From contig NC_037273.1 in assembly GCF_000002425.4 (NCBI RefSeq), positions 6,706,663-6,770,662 on the forward strand: DNA of 64,000 bases, read 5' to 3'. A program made the position numbers and the translations under genes. Positions 10,784 to 22,570 of the stretch are shown here, one piece after another (positions within the stretch are counted from its first letter, which is position 1; the number at the start of each line of letters is the position of its first letter). The stretch is from Physcomitrium patens. Lineage: Eukaryota; Streptophyta; Bryopsida; Funariales; Funariaceae. The notes below the pieces were generated by a model. The model was not told where the DNA came from and ran no database searches. It saw nothing but the letters and a program-made list of their open reading frames with translations.

Positions 10784-11769
10784 ATGAAGATTGCAATGGC
10801 ACAAATACAAGAGCAATTGAGGGAATTAATGCTTGCGATGCATCAACTCAATTTACCACCACAAGGAGCAAAAAGATTGGCAGAAAGTGAAGATATAGAA
10901 ATGATTGGAGCTGCTTCAATATTTGCACCAAATCATGTCCCTTCTCCTATGGTGGAATGTCCTTCCAGTGTTAGAGAACCAAGCATTGCCCTAGCTGAGA
11001 AGTTTGATGGCACCAGATCCAAGTTTTGAGCATTTATCAATCAAGTGCAACTTGTGATTGACTTCAACTCTAAAGATATCCAACTCCAAGATCGTAAGTT
11101 AGATTCATTGGTATGCTTCTTTTAGGTTCAGCACTATCAAGGTTTTCATCTTTTCTTGAATGACAAGATCCAATATTAAATAATATAGAGGCTTTTCTGG
11201 CAGAGTTTTGATCTATATATGGAAAATATGATGTAATTTGTATTGCAACCAATAAGATCTGTATTTTATAACAAGACAATCGATCAATAACGTTGTATGC
11301 TTCACAATTTTGATAACTTGCAACTGATATCAAGTGAGATGATGCTGCATTTATTAGCCAATTTCTCTACGGATTATAATATGAGGTAAAAAAATTAATG
11401 CTTAACTTACTTGATCCTCAAACATTGAATCAAGCAATTGACTTTGCTATGAAGTATGACAATCGCCTTTTTGAATTTCGATCTGAGAACCGTACAAGTG
11501 GACCTCAATGTAATTATAATTCAATAGCAACACCAACATCTCTTCAACACATACATTCGGAAGTAGAAGATATGCAAATTGATGCAATACGTTTTAAACC
11601 TCTTACTGAGCAAGAAAAGACACGTCGTTGTCAAGAAGGATTGTGCTTATATTGTGGAAAACCTAAGCACATTGCTCAACATTGCCCAAAGAAGCGACAC
11701 AACCATAAAATGAGGAGTACGACGATCAAAGAAGATAGCATGTTGGAAAACGAATTTGTCCAGCTATAA
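10784..11769 (+). pseudogene. gag of the chromovirus, with stops and frameshifts
   Basis: The frame opens at ATG 10784 (MKIAMAQIQEQLREL...), reaches LAEKFDGTRSKF and hits a TGA at a likely former Arg codon. Gag-like sequence continues with several interruptions and ends in the open segment 11398-11769. That segment holds a CCHC zinc knuckle, CLYCGKPKHIAQHC (C-x2-C-x4-H-x4-C), that would bind the RNA genome. It is not translatable as one protein. Confidence 0.8.
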
Positions 11770-11777
11770 TAGGCACC

Positions 11778-12638
11778 GTGCGGCTGGAACCTTGTACAAC
11801 GCCTAATGAAGGTCCTATCCTCTCCTCAGAACCCTCTCTATGTTTTACTATAAATGTTATTTTAGGACCTAAACATCTCAAAGCCTCTGCCTTATTAGAT
11901 TCAAGAGCCTCAGCATGTTTCTTAGATGAAAAATTTGCTAAAAGACATAGCATATTTTTAGTAAAGAAAACTAAACCTGTTCATTTAGAAGTTATAGATG
12001 GTCGTCCATTGTCTTTAGGAGATGTTACTCATGAAACCCTTCCTATAGAAATAGCAACTAATGGTCATAGTAGCTTTATAATATTTAATATCATTAGATC
12101 TCTTTCTAATCCAGTCATTTTAGGTTTATCATGGTTAAAAAAATATAACCCTAAAATAGATTGGACTTCTCGTAGTCTTGACTTTTTTGAAAGTATAACT
12201 AAGAGTGTAGTTAATCAGGTAGAAAGTCATAAGTCTAGTATAATTAAACTTATATTTGTAGGTGCAAGTGTTTTCTTGCATGTTGCAAATGAAGGATCAC
12301 CTTGTGTCATTTATGCCACACTTGCTTCTATTGGTGGAAAGACTTCAAGTGGCATTTCAAGCCAATATCAAGATTTTCAAGATGTATTTGAAAAAAAGAA
12401 TGCAGATACTCTTTCAAAATATCGCTCCTATGACTACTCAATTGACCTTCAAGAAGGAGCACAACCGCCATTTGGATCAATCTACAATTTATCTCAAAAT
12501 GAGTTGGCTCAATTCAAGGAGTATATTGAAGAGAATTTGGCCAAGAACTTCATACGCCATTCCAAATCTCTAGCAGGAGCTCTAATTTTATTTGTGAAGA
12601 AAAAAGATGGATCATTGCGGATGTGTGTTGATTATTGA
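11778..12638 (+). pseudogene. Chromovirus protease and start of reverse transcriptase
   Basis: The frame contains an aspartic protease active-site region, ALLDSRASACFLD, in which Arg replaces the usual Gly of the D-(S/T)-G triad, so the enzyme would be inactive. LGLSWLKKYNPKIDW, typical of the protease-RT linker in this group, follows. RT begins with GALILFVKKKDGSLRMCVDY and stops at a TGA in place of an Arg codon. Confidence 0.85.
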
Positions 12639-13715
12639 GGACTCAACAAAATCACTATCAAAAATAAGTATCCGCTACCTTTGATATCTGGACTTCTTGA
12701 TTAGTTGAATCAAGCTAAGATCTATACAAAAATAGATCTACGGAGAGCATACAATTTGGTACGCATCAAAGAAGGAGATGAATGGAAGACTGCGTTTCAA
12801 ACAAGATATGGATATTTTAAATACGTCATGCCTTTTGGACTTACAAATGCACCAGCAGTATTCCAACATCTAATAAATGATGTCTTTTGGGAGTTTTTAG
12901 ATGATTTTGTTGTCTATTACCTTGATGACATTTTAATCTATTCTAAGAACCTAGAAGAACATGAACTTCATGTTCGTCAAGTATTACAAAAACTAAGAGA
13001 TGCAAGACTCTATGCCAAGATAGAAAAGTGTATATTTCACACTATTCAAGTCGACTTATTAGGATACATCATTTCAAATGACAGACTTATGATGGATCCT
13101 GAGAAAGTTTAAACTATTATAGATTAAAAGATCCCAAAAACGGTAAGACATATCCAATGCTTTTTGGGATTTACCAACTACTATCGGATCTTCATCAAAG
13201 ACTTCTCTCAAGTTGCAGCTCCACTTACTCGTTTGACTTGCAAAGACAAACATCAATAGAATCAAGAAGCAAAAGTAGCATTTGAAGCTTTGAAGACAGC
13301 CTTTGTTTCTGCACCAATCTTATATCGTGTCGATTTTTCTAAGCCATTTTTTATGGAAACATATGCATCAAACTTTGCTTTAGGTGCCATATTGTCATAA
13401 ATGGGAATAGATGATAAACTTCACCCAATAGCTTTTCATTCCAAAAAATTTTCAGCAGCCGAGATCAACTACGAGATCCACGACAAAGAACTTTTTACAA
13501 TCGTGGATTCATTTCAAGAATGGCATCATTATCTAGAAGGTGCTTCTAGCCTAGTCACAGTATATATGGATCATAAGAACCTTGAATATTTTATGTCAAC
13601 ACCTATTTTGAATTGTCGCCAAGCCTGTTGGAGTATGTCTTTGTCAAGATTCGAATTCAAGATTACTTATCGACTAGGAAAACAACAAGGTTTGTCAGAT
13701 GCACTCTTTAGATGA
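12639..13715 (+). pseudogene. Chromovirus reverse transcriptase and RNase H
   Basis: RT continues with KTAFQTRYGYFKYVMPFG and the catalytic box YYLDDILIYS (the YxDD motif of Ty3/gypsy RT). RNase H is recognisable from [20 protein letters not shown] and ends in the usual linker ahead of integrase. The frame is cut by stops at about 12703, 13110 and 13398, each explained by a C-to-T or G-to-A change. Confidence 0.85.
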
Positions 13716-13772
13716 TCTTATCTTATACCAAAGGAAGGAGATGTTGCTTTTGATCAACAATGGACAATTCTC

Positions 13773-14370
13773 TTGAAGCCACAGCATCTTCATCTTCGAG
13801 CAATGAAATCAACACTAACTGTTGATTCAACTTTCATTAAGCAAGTTCAGTCAAGTATGTCTTTTGATCCTCTTATTTGTGATATTAAGGAAAATCCTTC
13901 AAAGTCTCATGATACTTCCAAGTTTGAATTCAAGAAGAATCTACTATATTTTAAGGGATGCCTATATGTTCCAGAAGGTGAAGCTCAATTACGTGTTCTT
14001 CAAGCTCATCATGACTTTCTAGCAGTAGGACATTTTGGGTATAATAAAACTTTGGAACTAATATCCAGGGACTTTTGGTGGCTACAAATGTGGAAAGCAG
14101 TCAAATATTTTGTACAATCTTATGATGTTTGCTCGAAATCAAAAACTCCTCATTATCGACCTTACAGACTTCTTCAGTCATTATCCATTCTAGAACAATC
14201 ATGGTCTTCTATTTTTATGGATTTTATTACAGACCTTCCAATCTCTAGTTCTTATGACTCTATATTCGTGATAGTAGATCGTTTTACTAAGATGGCATAT
14301 TTTTTTACCATATACAAAATCTATCACATGTGAAGCAATAACTAAGCTCTTTCTTGACAATATTCTACAT
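13773..14370 (+). pseudogene. Chromovirus integrase, truncated in the catalytic core
   Basis: An HHCC zinc-binding region is visible (HHDFLAVGHFGYNKTLELIS, then CSKSKTPHYRP with the paired Cys partly preserved). The first core segment follows (DFITDLPISSSYDSIFVIVD). The sequence then reaches LFLDNI and breaks off. The later catalytic residues and the C-terminal domain are gone, and chromodomain sequence follows almost at once. Confidence 0.85.
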
Positions 14371-14399
14371 ATCTCTTCTTGAATCATACAAGACAATGG

Positions 14400-14608
14400 A
14401 CATATCAAGAAGAAGACAAGCTCCACCTCCTCCTATAGAAGTGGACAATAGTGAAGAGTTTGAAGTGGAAGAAGTCTTAGATTCAAGACGGCGCCAAAAT
14501 AAATTGGAATATCTTGTCCATTGGCACGGATATGATATTAGTGAACGCATATGGGAGCCAATAAAGAATCTTGCAAATGCAGCAAAGGCAATGGAGGCTT
14601 TTCATTGA
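14400..14608 (+). pseudogene. Chromodomain of the element
   Basis: EEFEVEEVLDSRRR, then LEYLVHWHGY, then RIWEPIKNLANAAKAMEAFH match a chromodomain with its aromatic-cage positions partly kept. In chromoviruses this domain sits after integrase and steers insertion towards particular chromatin. It ends in TGA at 14606-14608 and is followed by about 580 bases of noncoding DNA before the 3' LTR. Confidence 0.85.
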
Positions 14609-15176
14609 TGACATCCATCAAAATCAAGATGAAAACCTTCTTTATAAAAGAAACAAGATCTAGGCAAGATATCATTCTACTTTCAATCCTTGTTTGTAGC
14701 TCCTTTGTAGTTATGATGCTCAAAAGATGGAAAACCAACAATCAGTGGATTTGACTCAAAAGCCTTCGTTTGTTGACTTATCAGACGAGACATTACGATT
14801 GTCTCAACCTTCAAAATGATGCAATCGAGATAAAGATCTTCAAGAACGACATGTTTTTCCTTGAATAGATGGCGAAATACAATGCATTTGGTATCACGAC
14901 TTTGGAAAGGACTCCCGATGTTTGGTGATTTTACTAGAGGTAGGAACAACTCCTGATGGTGTTCTAAATGTTTTATTCGAAGGAAGTTATGAAAGCTTCA
15001 ACAATGATCAAATAACAGTGTAGTCTTTCCGCCCTGGTATGAGACACTACCGATGGTTGAAAGGCCCTATCAATCATCTTCAAAGAGAACAAAGATTAGA
15101 GTATGTGACAAATACAATTCATCACATCATAGATTTCTTCAACATATGATTACTGCTCCTCGTGGAACTCGTCCCT

Positions 15177-15190
15177 AGAAAGGAGGGTAA
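15177..15190 (+). other. Polypurine tract of the chromovirus
   Basis: A purine run (AGAAAGGAGGG followed by TAA) directly ahead of the TG that opens the 3' LTR. This is the expected site for plus-strand priming. Confidence 0.75.
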
Positions 15191-15746
15191 TGTCACGAAC
15201 ATATACATGTAAGTCAATAATTACATATATAAATAGATAGAAGTAAATAAAAATAGGTAAAAGTAAGTTAATTCTATAGTATTTAATATGAAAGCTTTCT
15301 AGAAGCTTCATAGACGCTGCTTTGACTTTATAGGTATCTTTAATTGACTTTTTGGATTAGAAACGTGGTCAACAAGTTGGCCATGTGCCACACATGTTGT
15401 TAGCTTGAAGACAAAGCTAACTATGTGGCCCACACGTAGAAAAACTTACCTTGTAAGTGAAGGCATGTGTCCTACAAAGTCAACACATATTGGAGGTCCT
15501 ATGGAATGTCGCCATGTAGCCCCTAGTTAGATAGTATATATAGAGACAAGAGTGAAGCCTTCTTCACTCTTGTCAACTCATTTCTTGCTTCCAATTTAGT
15601 TTCAAGGGTCTCTAGTTTTCTTGGCTTTTGGCTATAGCCATTCTAGTTTCTTTCTTAATATACATATCAAGTTATTTCTATTTTGTCATTTTTCTTTGAG
15701 AGAAGTCTCGCTTCTTTACTTATTTATCATATTCTTGTCCTTGACA
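15191..15746 (+). repeat. 3' LTR (556 bp)
   Basis: Begins TGTCAC and ends TTGACA, so TG...CA termini are intact. Contains the TATA box at 15535-15542 and the perfectly paired stem-loop at 15545-15574. Confidence 0.93.
15545..15574 (+). other. 13-bp perfect stem-loop in the LTR
   Basis: Left arm GACAAGAGTGAAG (15545-15557), loop CCTT, right arm CTTCACTCTTGTC (15562-15574). It starts three bases after the TATA box ends and recurs in all four LTR copies in the window with few changes. Confidence 0.8.
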
Positions 15747-15751
15747 GTAAT
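15747..15751. repeat. Target-site duplication GTAAT (right)
   Basis: Matches 9990-9994 exactly. Confidence 0.85.
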
Positions 15752-16339
15752 CTACTAAACAATTGTTAGCTTTGGAATTCAGATTGATACAACTATTGCT
15801 AGAGGCTAGCTTCATGTATAATCAAGTTTATACATGATGCTATTAGAGGAAGGGATAGATTCATTTATGAGGTTTTTGACAATGGTAATGATCTTAAGAA
15901 TTCCAAATCTAAGACTTTGCACTATAAAGCTATAAGAAATGATCCTTTGTAGGTTGTATTTTCTCATAATATGACCATCAAATTGAAAAGAGAATTATAG
16001 GTATCTAGCCACAAAACCATTGATGGCTATGGGATTGAAACTTATAGCCTCAAATAAATCTTTATTCACTATAAGGAACATATTAGCCTTCACAGATTAT
16101 ACATTCTTAATAAAGTTCATGAACTTAAATCCTCTCAAATGCAAATGCTTCCAACTAAAATAGTTTACTTTAAATCAAAATAAAATCTTCAAAGAAATGA
16201 AATCCAAATTTGATCATTCAAACATGTCTGGATTGACTATTGTTATTTTTCAAATATTTCAAATGGTTTGATTGATATTATCAAAGGTTCCACCAACATC
16301 ACAATTTCTAAAAATTTCTTCACAAATTATGACAAGGTA
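15752..16339 (+). pseudogene. Pectate lyase (PL1) pseudogene, 3' part
   Basis: From 15833 one frame reads HDAIRGRDRFIYEVF, then KTLHYKAIRNDPL, a TAG where Trp is expected, VVFSHNMTIKLKREL, another TAG for Trp, VSSHKTIDGYGIETYSLK, TAA, IFIHYKEHISLHRLYILN. Further on, 16231-16336 gives FSNISNGLIDIIKGSTNITI and SKNFFTNYDK before a likely intron donor. These are the core repeats of PL1 pectate lyases, including the KTIDG turn and the calcium-site helix region. The expected remaining exons were not found; a LINE relic follows. Confidence 0.75.
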
Positions 16340-16809
16340 AAAGTACAAATTCATATATTTTTTTAAAAATTTTGTAAAAAAAATCATTTTTATTCTTGAG
16401 TTGAAACTTTAGAAGTTTTAATATAGATTTCATATTATTTTTTTTATTAATCTTTTATTACAACAAAGATCAAACAAGCAAGTGGGACTTATTGGAAATG
16501 TCTTTATTCTTTAAGAGGATATAAAGATCCTATGGATCTATTATTTCTTTGATTATAATAGATTAGGAGAACAAAATGGTGACTTCACCTTGACATTCCA
16601 AAATCAAAGGTAACATCAATATTAACATTAGAATAATGCATCCTATGCCCAAAGCTAATAAGTCATTTTGAATCACTATTAAGAATTTCATAAGATATTT
16701 TAACATTAGTGGATATCTAAACAACTAATCATAACATCATACAACATATATTTCTTTGAAAAAGGATTAGAAGACGTAAAAAAGTGCCAATAAATAAAAT
16801 ACTTTTTTT

Positions 16810-17330
16810 TCAATAGTCAAGCATAAGTAGATATCATTTTAGTACAAGAACTTTGTCTTCTTCTAAAAGAATGTACAAAATGCTCAAAACTATTGAAATT
16901 CTTAAAAAGAGTCATATTATAGAATATAAGAATATATTTAGTACACAATGATAGGTACATTAACAACACAACCATCTTGGCTTCCAAAAGAATAGCCAAT
17001 AATATTTACAAATATAATGCTACTTTCTATAATAGGCTTCAATTCCTAACATATCTCATTTTAGCATCAAAAAAGATATGTAACTTGATTATAAATAGTT
17101 ACAACTATATAAGATAATAAACAAGTTTTTAACAAAAAATAGCCAATTACTTTCTTCCAAAGGAAAAATGGATCATAATGAGAGACTTCAACTTCATCAA
17201 AGATCTTATTGACAAGCTAGAAGGCTGATCTTCAATTAGCAAAGAAAGAAAGGAAAATAAAACTTGAATCAACCTTTTACTATAACTTAGGCTACAAGAT
17301 TTATCCAATATGAGAGAATTTAGATATATG
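16810..17330 (+). pseudogene. LINE endonuclease remnant
   Basis: VDIILVQEL near 16830 matches the first APE-type endonuclease motif. KWIIMRDFNFIKDLIDKLEG at about 17165-17223 matches the GDFN motif, with Arg in place of the Gly (GGA to AGA). LQDLSNMREFRYMNDKRYI follows. Several stops interrupt the frame. Confidence 0.65.
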
Positions 17331-17488
17331 AATGATAAAAGATACATCTAAGATAATATGCAACCATATCCAAATATGATAGCTATATGCATCAATAGAG
17401 CATACTTAGGAATTGAGTTAGAGAACAAGAATAAAATGACTGGCATATAGAAAGCATATACTTCCATCTTAGATTATTTTACAACTTT

Positions 17489-17511
17489 AAAAAAAAAAAA
17501 AAAAAAAAAAA
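17489..17511. repeat. Poly(A) tract
   Basis: Run of about 23 A inside the LINE relic. Confidence 0.9.
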
Positions 17512-18301
17512 TCATTACCAAGAATCCTATATTTTTATAAAGAACAACTACAAACAAAACAAAGCAAAGACTTGCTCAAACAAAAACATTGCAAGACGCC
17601 ATACACAACCATCTAAAAGACAATTAGATAAAAAAAATCTTTGCATCAATAAAAGCAAAGATGAACTACAATGTCTAAAAAGTCGCACTATGGCACAAAA
17701 AGTAGCATACTATCTATTAAGAATAAATTGTAGAGGTACTAGTAGCAAAACTTCACTTGCAAAAAAATTGGAATAATTAGGTAATAAAAAAGACCCTTAA
17801 TTCTACACAAGAAAAATTACAAGAAATACAAAAAGTAAAATTAACAAAATAATTTGACTTAGTTGCAAAAAAATAGACTTATATTGGCAATCAATATAAT
17901 GCAAATTTTTTTGACTATTTTATTAAAAATATAGAAAAATCAAAGTCAAAGAATTTAATAATAAAGACAAGATACTATCATAATAAGAATACATGGCAGC
18001 ATATGCTTAATAGTATTACTACACCTTATATAATAAAGATAATATAGTTGAAAATAACTCCATAGCTAAGAAAGACTACCTTTTTAGTATTCTTCAAAGA
18101 GTTAGAAGATAAAAAAATTAAAAACTAGAACAACCAATATTAGTTAAAAAATTAACCAAGGTAGTTAAAGTGCTTCTAACTAGGCATGCATTAGACCTCA
18201 ATTTAGTCTTCACAAAATTCTTTTAGCAATGTTGGTCGAAAATATAGATGGATATGCTCTAATTAGTCAGTAAGGTAATGACCAATAAAGGTTTATGACA
18301 A

Positions 18302-18890
18302 CAACTTAATACTAGTAAGATCACTCTTGTATCTAAATTTGAAGATCCATCTTATATTACCAACTACAAGTCAATTTCTCTATTCAATACTATATATGAG
18401 ATTATTAAAAAAATCCTAATAAATCATTTATTAAAGAATCTTCTAAGATAGATACAAAAATCACATATATGCTTTGTAAGAAGACTTTGCATCATTGATA
18501 ATATTTATGTGGCATTTGAATCCATGGCATAGGTTAAAGAAAATAATCAAGACATAGTATTAATACTGTTAGACTTTGAAAAAGCAAACAATTGTATCAA
18601 TTGGATATTTTTTGAAGCAATACTAATAAGGTTAGGATTTCCAAGCAAATAGATGAATATAATTATAGTAATAAATCAAGAAGAAGTAGAAACTATTACT
18701 ATAAATGGCCAATATGGCTTAACAATTAATCTAAAGTACTCAATATACTAATATTGTTTTTTGATACCATACCTATTCTTATTTGCACCAAACATTGTAG
18801 GTTATATGTTAAAAGACTCCAAATAGACCATTTAAGGATTATAATTATTGAACAATTCAACAAACAATAATTAGATATTTGTCAATAATA
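18302..18890 (+). pseudogene. LINE reverse transcriptase remnant
   Basis: A single frame with only TAG/TAA/TGA interruptions reads KITLVSKFEDPSYITNYKSI, FNTIYEIIKKILINHLLKN, LCIIDNIYVAFESMA, DIVLILLDFEKANNCINWIF, EAILIRLGFPSK and LIPYLFLFAPNIVGYMLKDS. These follow the order of RT motifs 1 to 5 of L1-type elements. The catalytic FADD box appears as FVNN near 18880, so both Asp are lost. Confidence 0.8.
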
Positions 18891-21800
18891 CCGCCTTATT
18901 TCTTATATAAAATCCAAATAACTTCATTAGATCAATGCTAACAGTCAATTAATATTATAATGCCTCAAAAGCCAAAGCCAACTGGCATAAGACATATACA
19001 ATGTAAGCCTTTCCAAAACAATATACATGATAAAAGGATATAGACCTCAACCCAATCTAAAAAATGAAAGAAGAAATAATATAATATTTATAATTCTTAA
19101 TTGGATACAAAATAAAAGAAAAAAACTACAGCAAGAAAGTCTTGCAATTGATTACAAGGTAATTAATAAAATTTAGAATTAAAAAATTCTCTCTAGCCGA
19201 TTGACTTCTAACAATCAATTAAGTGATATTGGCTTATATATGGTATATGATATCATGTACAAGTATTAATGAAAAAATCATTAAATAAGTACAAGTCTTT
19301 GTGTGCAACTACTTATGTTGTAATATAATCACTAGAAAAATTAGGACCAAAGTTTAAAAAAGATATTATTATCTATTCAAAAATATGAAGAAAATTAAAG
19401 ATTTTTTATTTGAAAGCTTAAGCCAAAGCCTTAGTGGCAAAACTTATAGCTTAGAAACTCACCGTCAAAATGAAGCCATGAAAAATCTTCTTTTGAGACA
19501 AAATGAATTCAACTTACTACTCTAAATATGAAACTTTGTATCTCAATGTATACTAGTTGATTGAAATCAATCTATCAACTAATTTAGAAGGCTTCCTACT
19601 ATGGTAAAATATAAGAAAGAATTCACAAAGCTTATAATTTGGTCTCATTTCTACTCTTCTAAAATATAAGAATAGAATCTTTTATCAATAAATTTGTAGC
19701 AATCTACAAATATTAGATGTAGAAGGTTAAATGTGGAGGACATATAAAGTTCATTGATTTATATTTTAATCACAAAAGAAAATTCACTCCCTTTCTAACA
19801 TCTAGGATAAAGATACATATAATTGGTATACTACATCTTAATTTAGATACCAAATCAATAGCACAACAAAAAAACTATAAAGATATCAAATTCTTGGTTT
19901 TATACCATGGCATCTAAACAATGTAACATCTTACATGTTGTGGAATTGATAGACCATTGATGTTTGAAGAATTGTAGTTGAAGTGTGCCACATACAAGGC
20001 CTTGTTGAATGAAAATTATAAGATACCAAATATATATCTATACTATTAGAGGAACTTGAACCAATCTAAGAAGGAGACTTATATTTTGGAAAAAAAAAAC
20101 TATTGAAGGTATAAGTAGCCATCAAAAATATAAAATACAAAATCATAGGTTTTAATTGAGATAGACATTATAACCCCATGAATCTTTGTGACTTATAAAA
20201 GAATGTCCAATTTAGCACCTAACCTTTGATCCATCAAAATAACATTGGCCAAAGCAACAAAACCTCAAGACTATACATATTTATAACTACTCAATACAAA
20301 AAAGGTATAGAATTGGCAATGGCAATAAGATACTAATACTAAAAAAAAAAAAAAAACTTAAACTTAAAGCTCACCACTTCAAGGATGAACATTGTAGGTT
20401 ATTCTATAGAACATTATAGCATCCATGGATACCTTAGAAGGTGGTTGTCATGGAGTAGCTCACCTTAATAAAAGACATACTCGTAGATGTATGGCACCAA
20501 GTTATGGTAATGGACCTCCAATGTTGTCTTTACAATACAAGAGCCAAAAAAATAATTCAATATATCTTTTGAGATTGTCCTATTGTTAAGTCAATATGAG
20601 ACTTATACAACAACCTTTGCAATTCAAATCAACTACTTCATCTCAATAACAATATACTATATCAATATATCCTAAAACAAAATACTATACAATAACCTTA
20701 AGCCAACAAATTGACAAACCTCACAATCCTCACAAATATCATTAGAATCAATATAGACACCTCTTAAATTTTCAAGATGTTCATATTGTAGAATGTTTGG
20801 TGCATCAAATGTAGCTTCAATACAAACAAAGTACCCTACTATTTCCACCAAGTACTCTATAAATCCTAAAAAATGATAATAAAAATTGGCTTAAAAGCTT
20901 GTAGAAAGATCTGCAGCCATATTAGATCTCTATTAGAATAAAACCAAAAAGACAAATTATTCTATGCCACATCTATCAAATATAATAACTATGCCATCTC
21001 AATGCTGCTTCAAAAAAAGATGATAATTCCACCACAATTATTGCCATAAGAGTTAGATCTTTATGTAAGATAATAACAAATATGATTACTTCAAATCCTA
21101 CATCTATCATTAAATAGTATAATAGATGAATTATTTGCAACAATCGACCCTTTTTGATAGAATCCACAAATGTAAGTACAACATCAAGTTTGTCAAGAAT
21201 AAATACAAATGGAGTCAATCTTGTTAGAACTCATCACCACCACTTATAGCAATAAGATGTCAATTAAAACTTCAATTTATATTTTGCCAAAAACTATAAC
21301 AATATTAGTAATTACAAACAACAAAGACAAAAAATTTATCCATAGTATAAATAGAGCACTCTACATGTGCAAGGTATGGATAACACTATTAGAATTGAAA
21401 AGATGACCAAAAGGAGCAAAAATGAGCATAGACATTATAGACAATATAACAAAAATATTTTAAGGTGTTAGGACTAAAATAATTGATAGGCCTTAGGATG
21501 TCAACACCACTTCACATTAAGAAACAAATACATAGATAGCCGTGACCGAGAAGACAAAAGTTGTTAAATAGCTAAGTTGCAAGGATAGCTCTACTATGCA
21601 CTGTAGCAAAACAAATAGAATATCCAAATATGTAGCACACTGCCTACAAATTGTAGACTATAGTCCCATGACAAAGCGGACTACCATATTCATCAACCTC
21701 TAGATTAGAACCAAGGACTTTTTTCAAACCAATGCAAATTGCATGACAATGTATGATACTTTTTTGATTGTAGTACAAAATTCGGTTCTACCTTCACTTA

Positions 21801-22161
21801 TATGTATTTAGCTCCATATGAAATGACAACAAGTAGTTGAACAAAGTCCAAAGATCAACAATAGCCCAAAATAATGATAGATAAAGGCTTCAACTAGAAT
21901 AATAAAGTATTAAAACATAATAAGACTTAACTACATACTTTACATCAAGAAACATATGTCGTGGCCTATCGATATATGCCAATCCACCAATATTGGTTGC
22001 ACAACATAGAATGAGTCATGTGCACCTCAAAATGTCTTAACTTCTCATATACTTGCCATACTAATAAAGCTCTTTGATTTAACTTTAGAACTATGTGCCT
22101 AATTTATCAAACTACATATAAAATAATATTTTTTTCTAACAAAACAATGATTTTTATATAA

Positions 22162-22164
<3 letters not shown>

Positions 22165-22199
<35 letters not shown>
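22165..22199. repeat. (TA)n microsatellite
   Basis: About 17 TA repeats. Confidence 0.95.
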
Positions 22200-22202
<3 letters not shown>

Positions 22203-22492
22203 ATATGTATGAATTTTATATCAATTTTATATATCAATTTTATATCAATAATATAAAAAATATTATAATAAATAATATAATTATTTTTGTAATATTTAGC
22301 TATATATTTAATATTTTATTATTAAATTATTTAATAAATAAATAAATAAAAAATATTTTTAGTTTTTAAGTGCTAAAGTGAAAATAATAAAATTAAATTA
22401 AGGAAATAAAAAAATAAAAATAAAAATTATAAGTTGAAATAGGTCATAAATCATATTTTATTTATAATATTATTTTTAGAAAAAATTGAAAG

Positions 22493-22570
22493 ATAATAAT
22501 ATTGAAGTCTAATATTATAAATAATTCATAAAAAAATATTATTTATAATATTAGACTTCAATATTATTAT
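22493..22570. repeat. Perfect inverted repeat, 33-bp arms, 12-nt loop
   Basis: Arms 22493-22525 and 22538-22570 are exact reverse complements, separated by TCATAAAAAAAT. There is no coding content. It may be a small fold-back element or a recent palindromic duplication; the surrounding 22200-23400 is AT-rich with no gene. Confidence 0.9.

Larger units (their letters stand above)
9995..15746 (+). mobile_element. Ty3/gypsy chromovirus, full length but inactive, internally deleted
   Basis: Two LTRs (9995-10552 and 15191-15746) enclose gag with a CCHC knuckle, aspartic protease, reverse transcriptase, RNase H, integrase and a C-terminal chromodomain. A polypurine tract precedes the 3' LTR, and a 5-bp target duplication flanks the element. 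The coding region carries many stops and frameshifts. The integrase core is fused by deletion to the chromodomain near 14370, removing the rest of the core and the C-terminal domain. Domain order and chromodomain place it among the chromoviruses. The element sits inside a pectate lyase pseudogene. Two further LTR copies of the family lie at 30333-30890 and 45335-45860. Confidence 0.92.
16600..21700 (+). mobile_element. Heavily decayed LINE (non-LTR retrotransposon)
   Basis: Three stretches in order identify it: an endonuclease remnant (16810-17330), a reverse transcriptase remnant (18302-18890) and a C-terminal cysteine motif near 20540-20600 (QYIF, stop, DCPIVKSI), which resembles the Zn-knuckle after RT in plant LINEs. 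Between them, frames resume repeatedly but are broken by TAG/TAA/TGA. RNase H-like sequence may follow around 20900-21300, but I cannot show it. Both ends are uncertain, and no target duplication was found. The AT bias and the stop pattern suggest long exposure to cytosine deamination. Confidence 0.7.
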
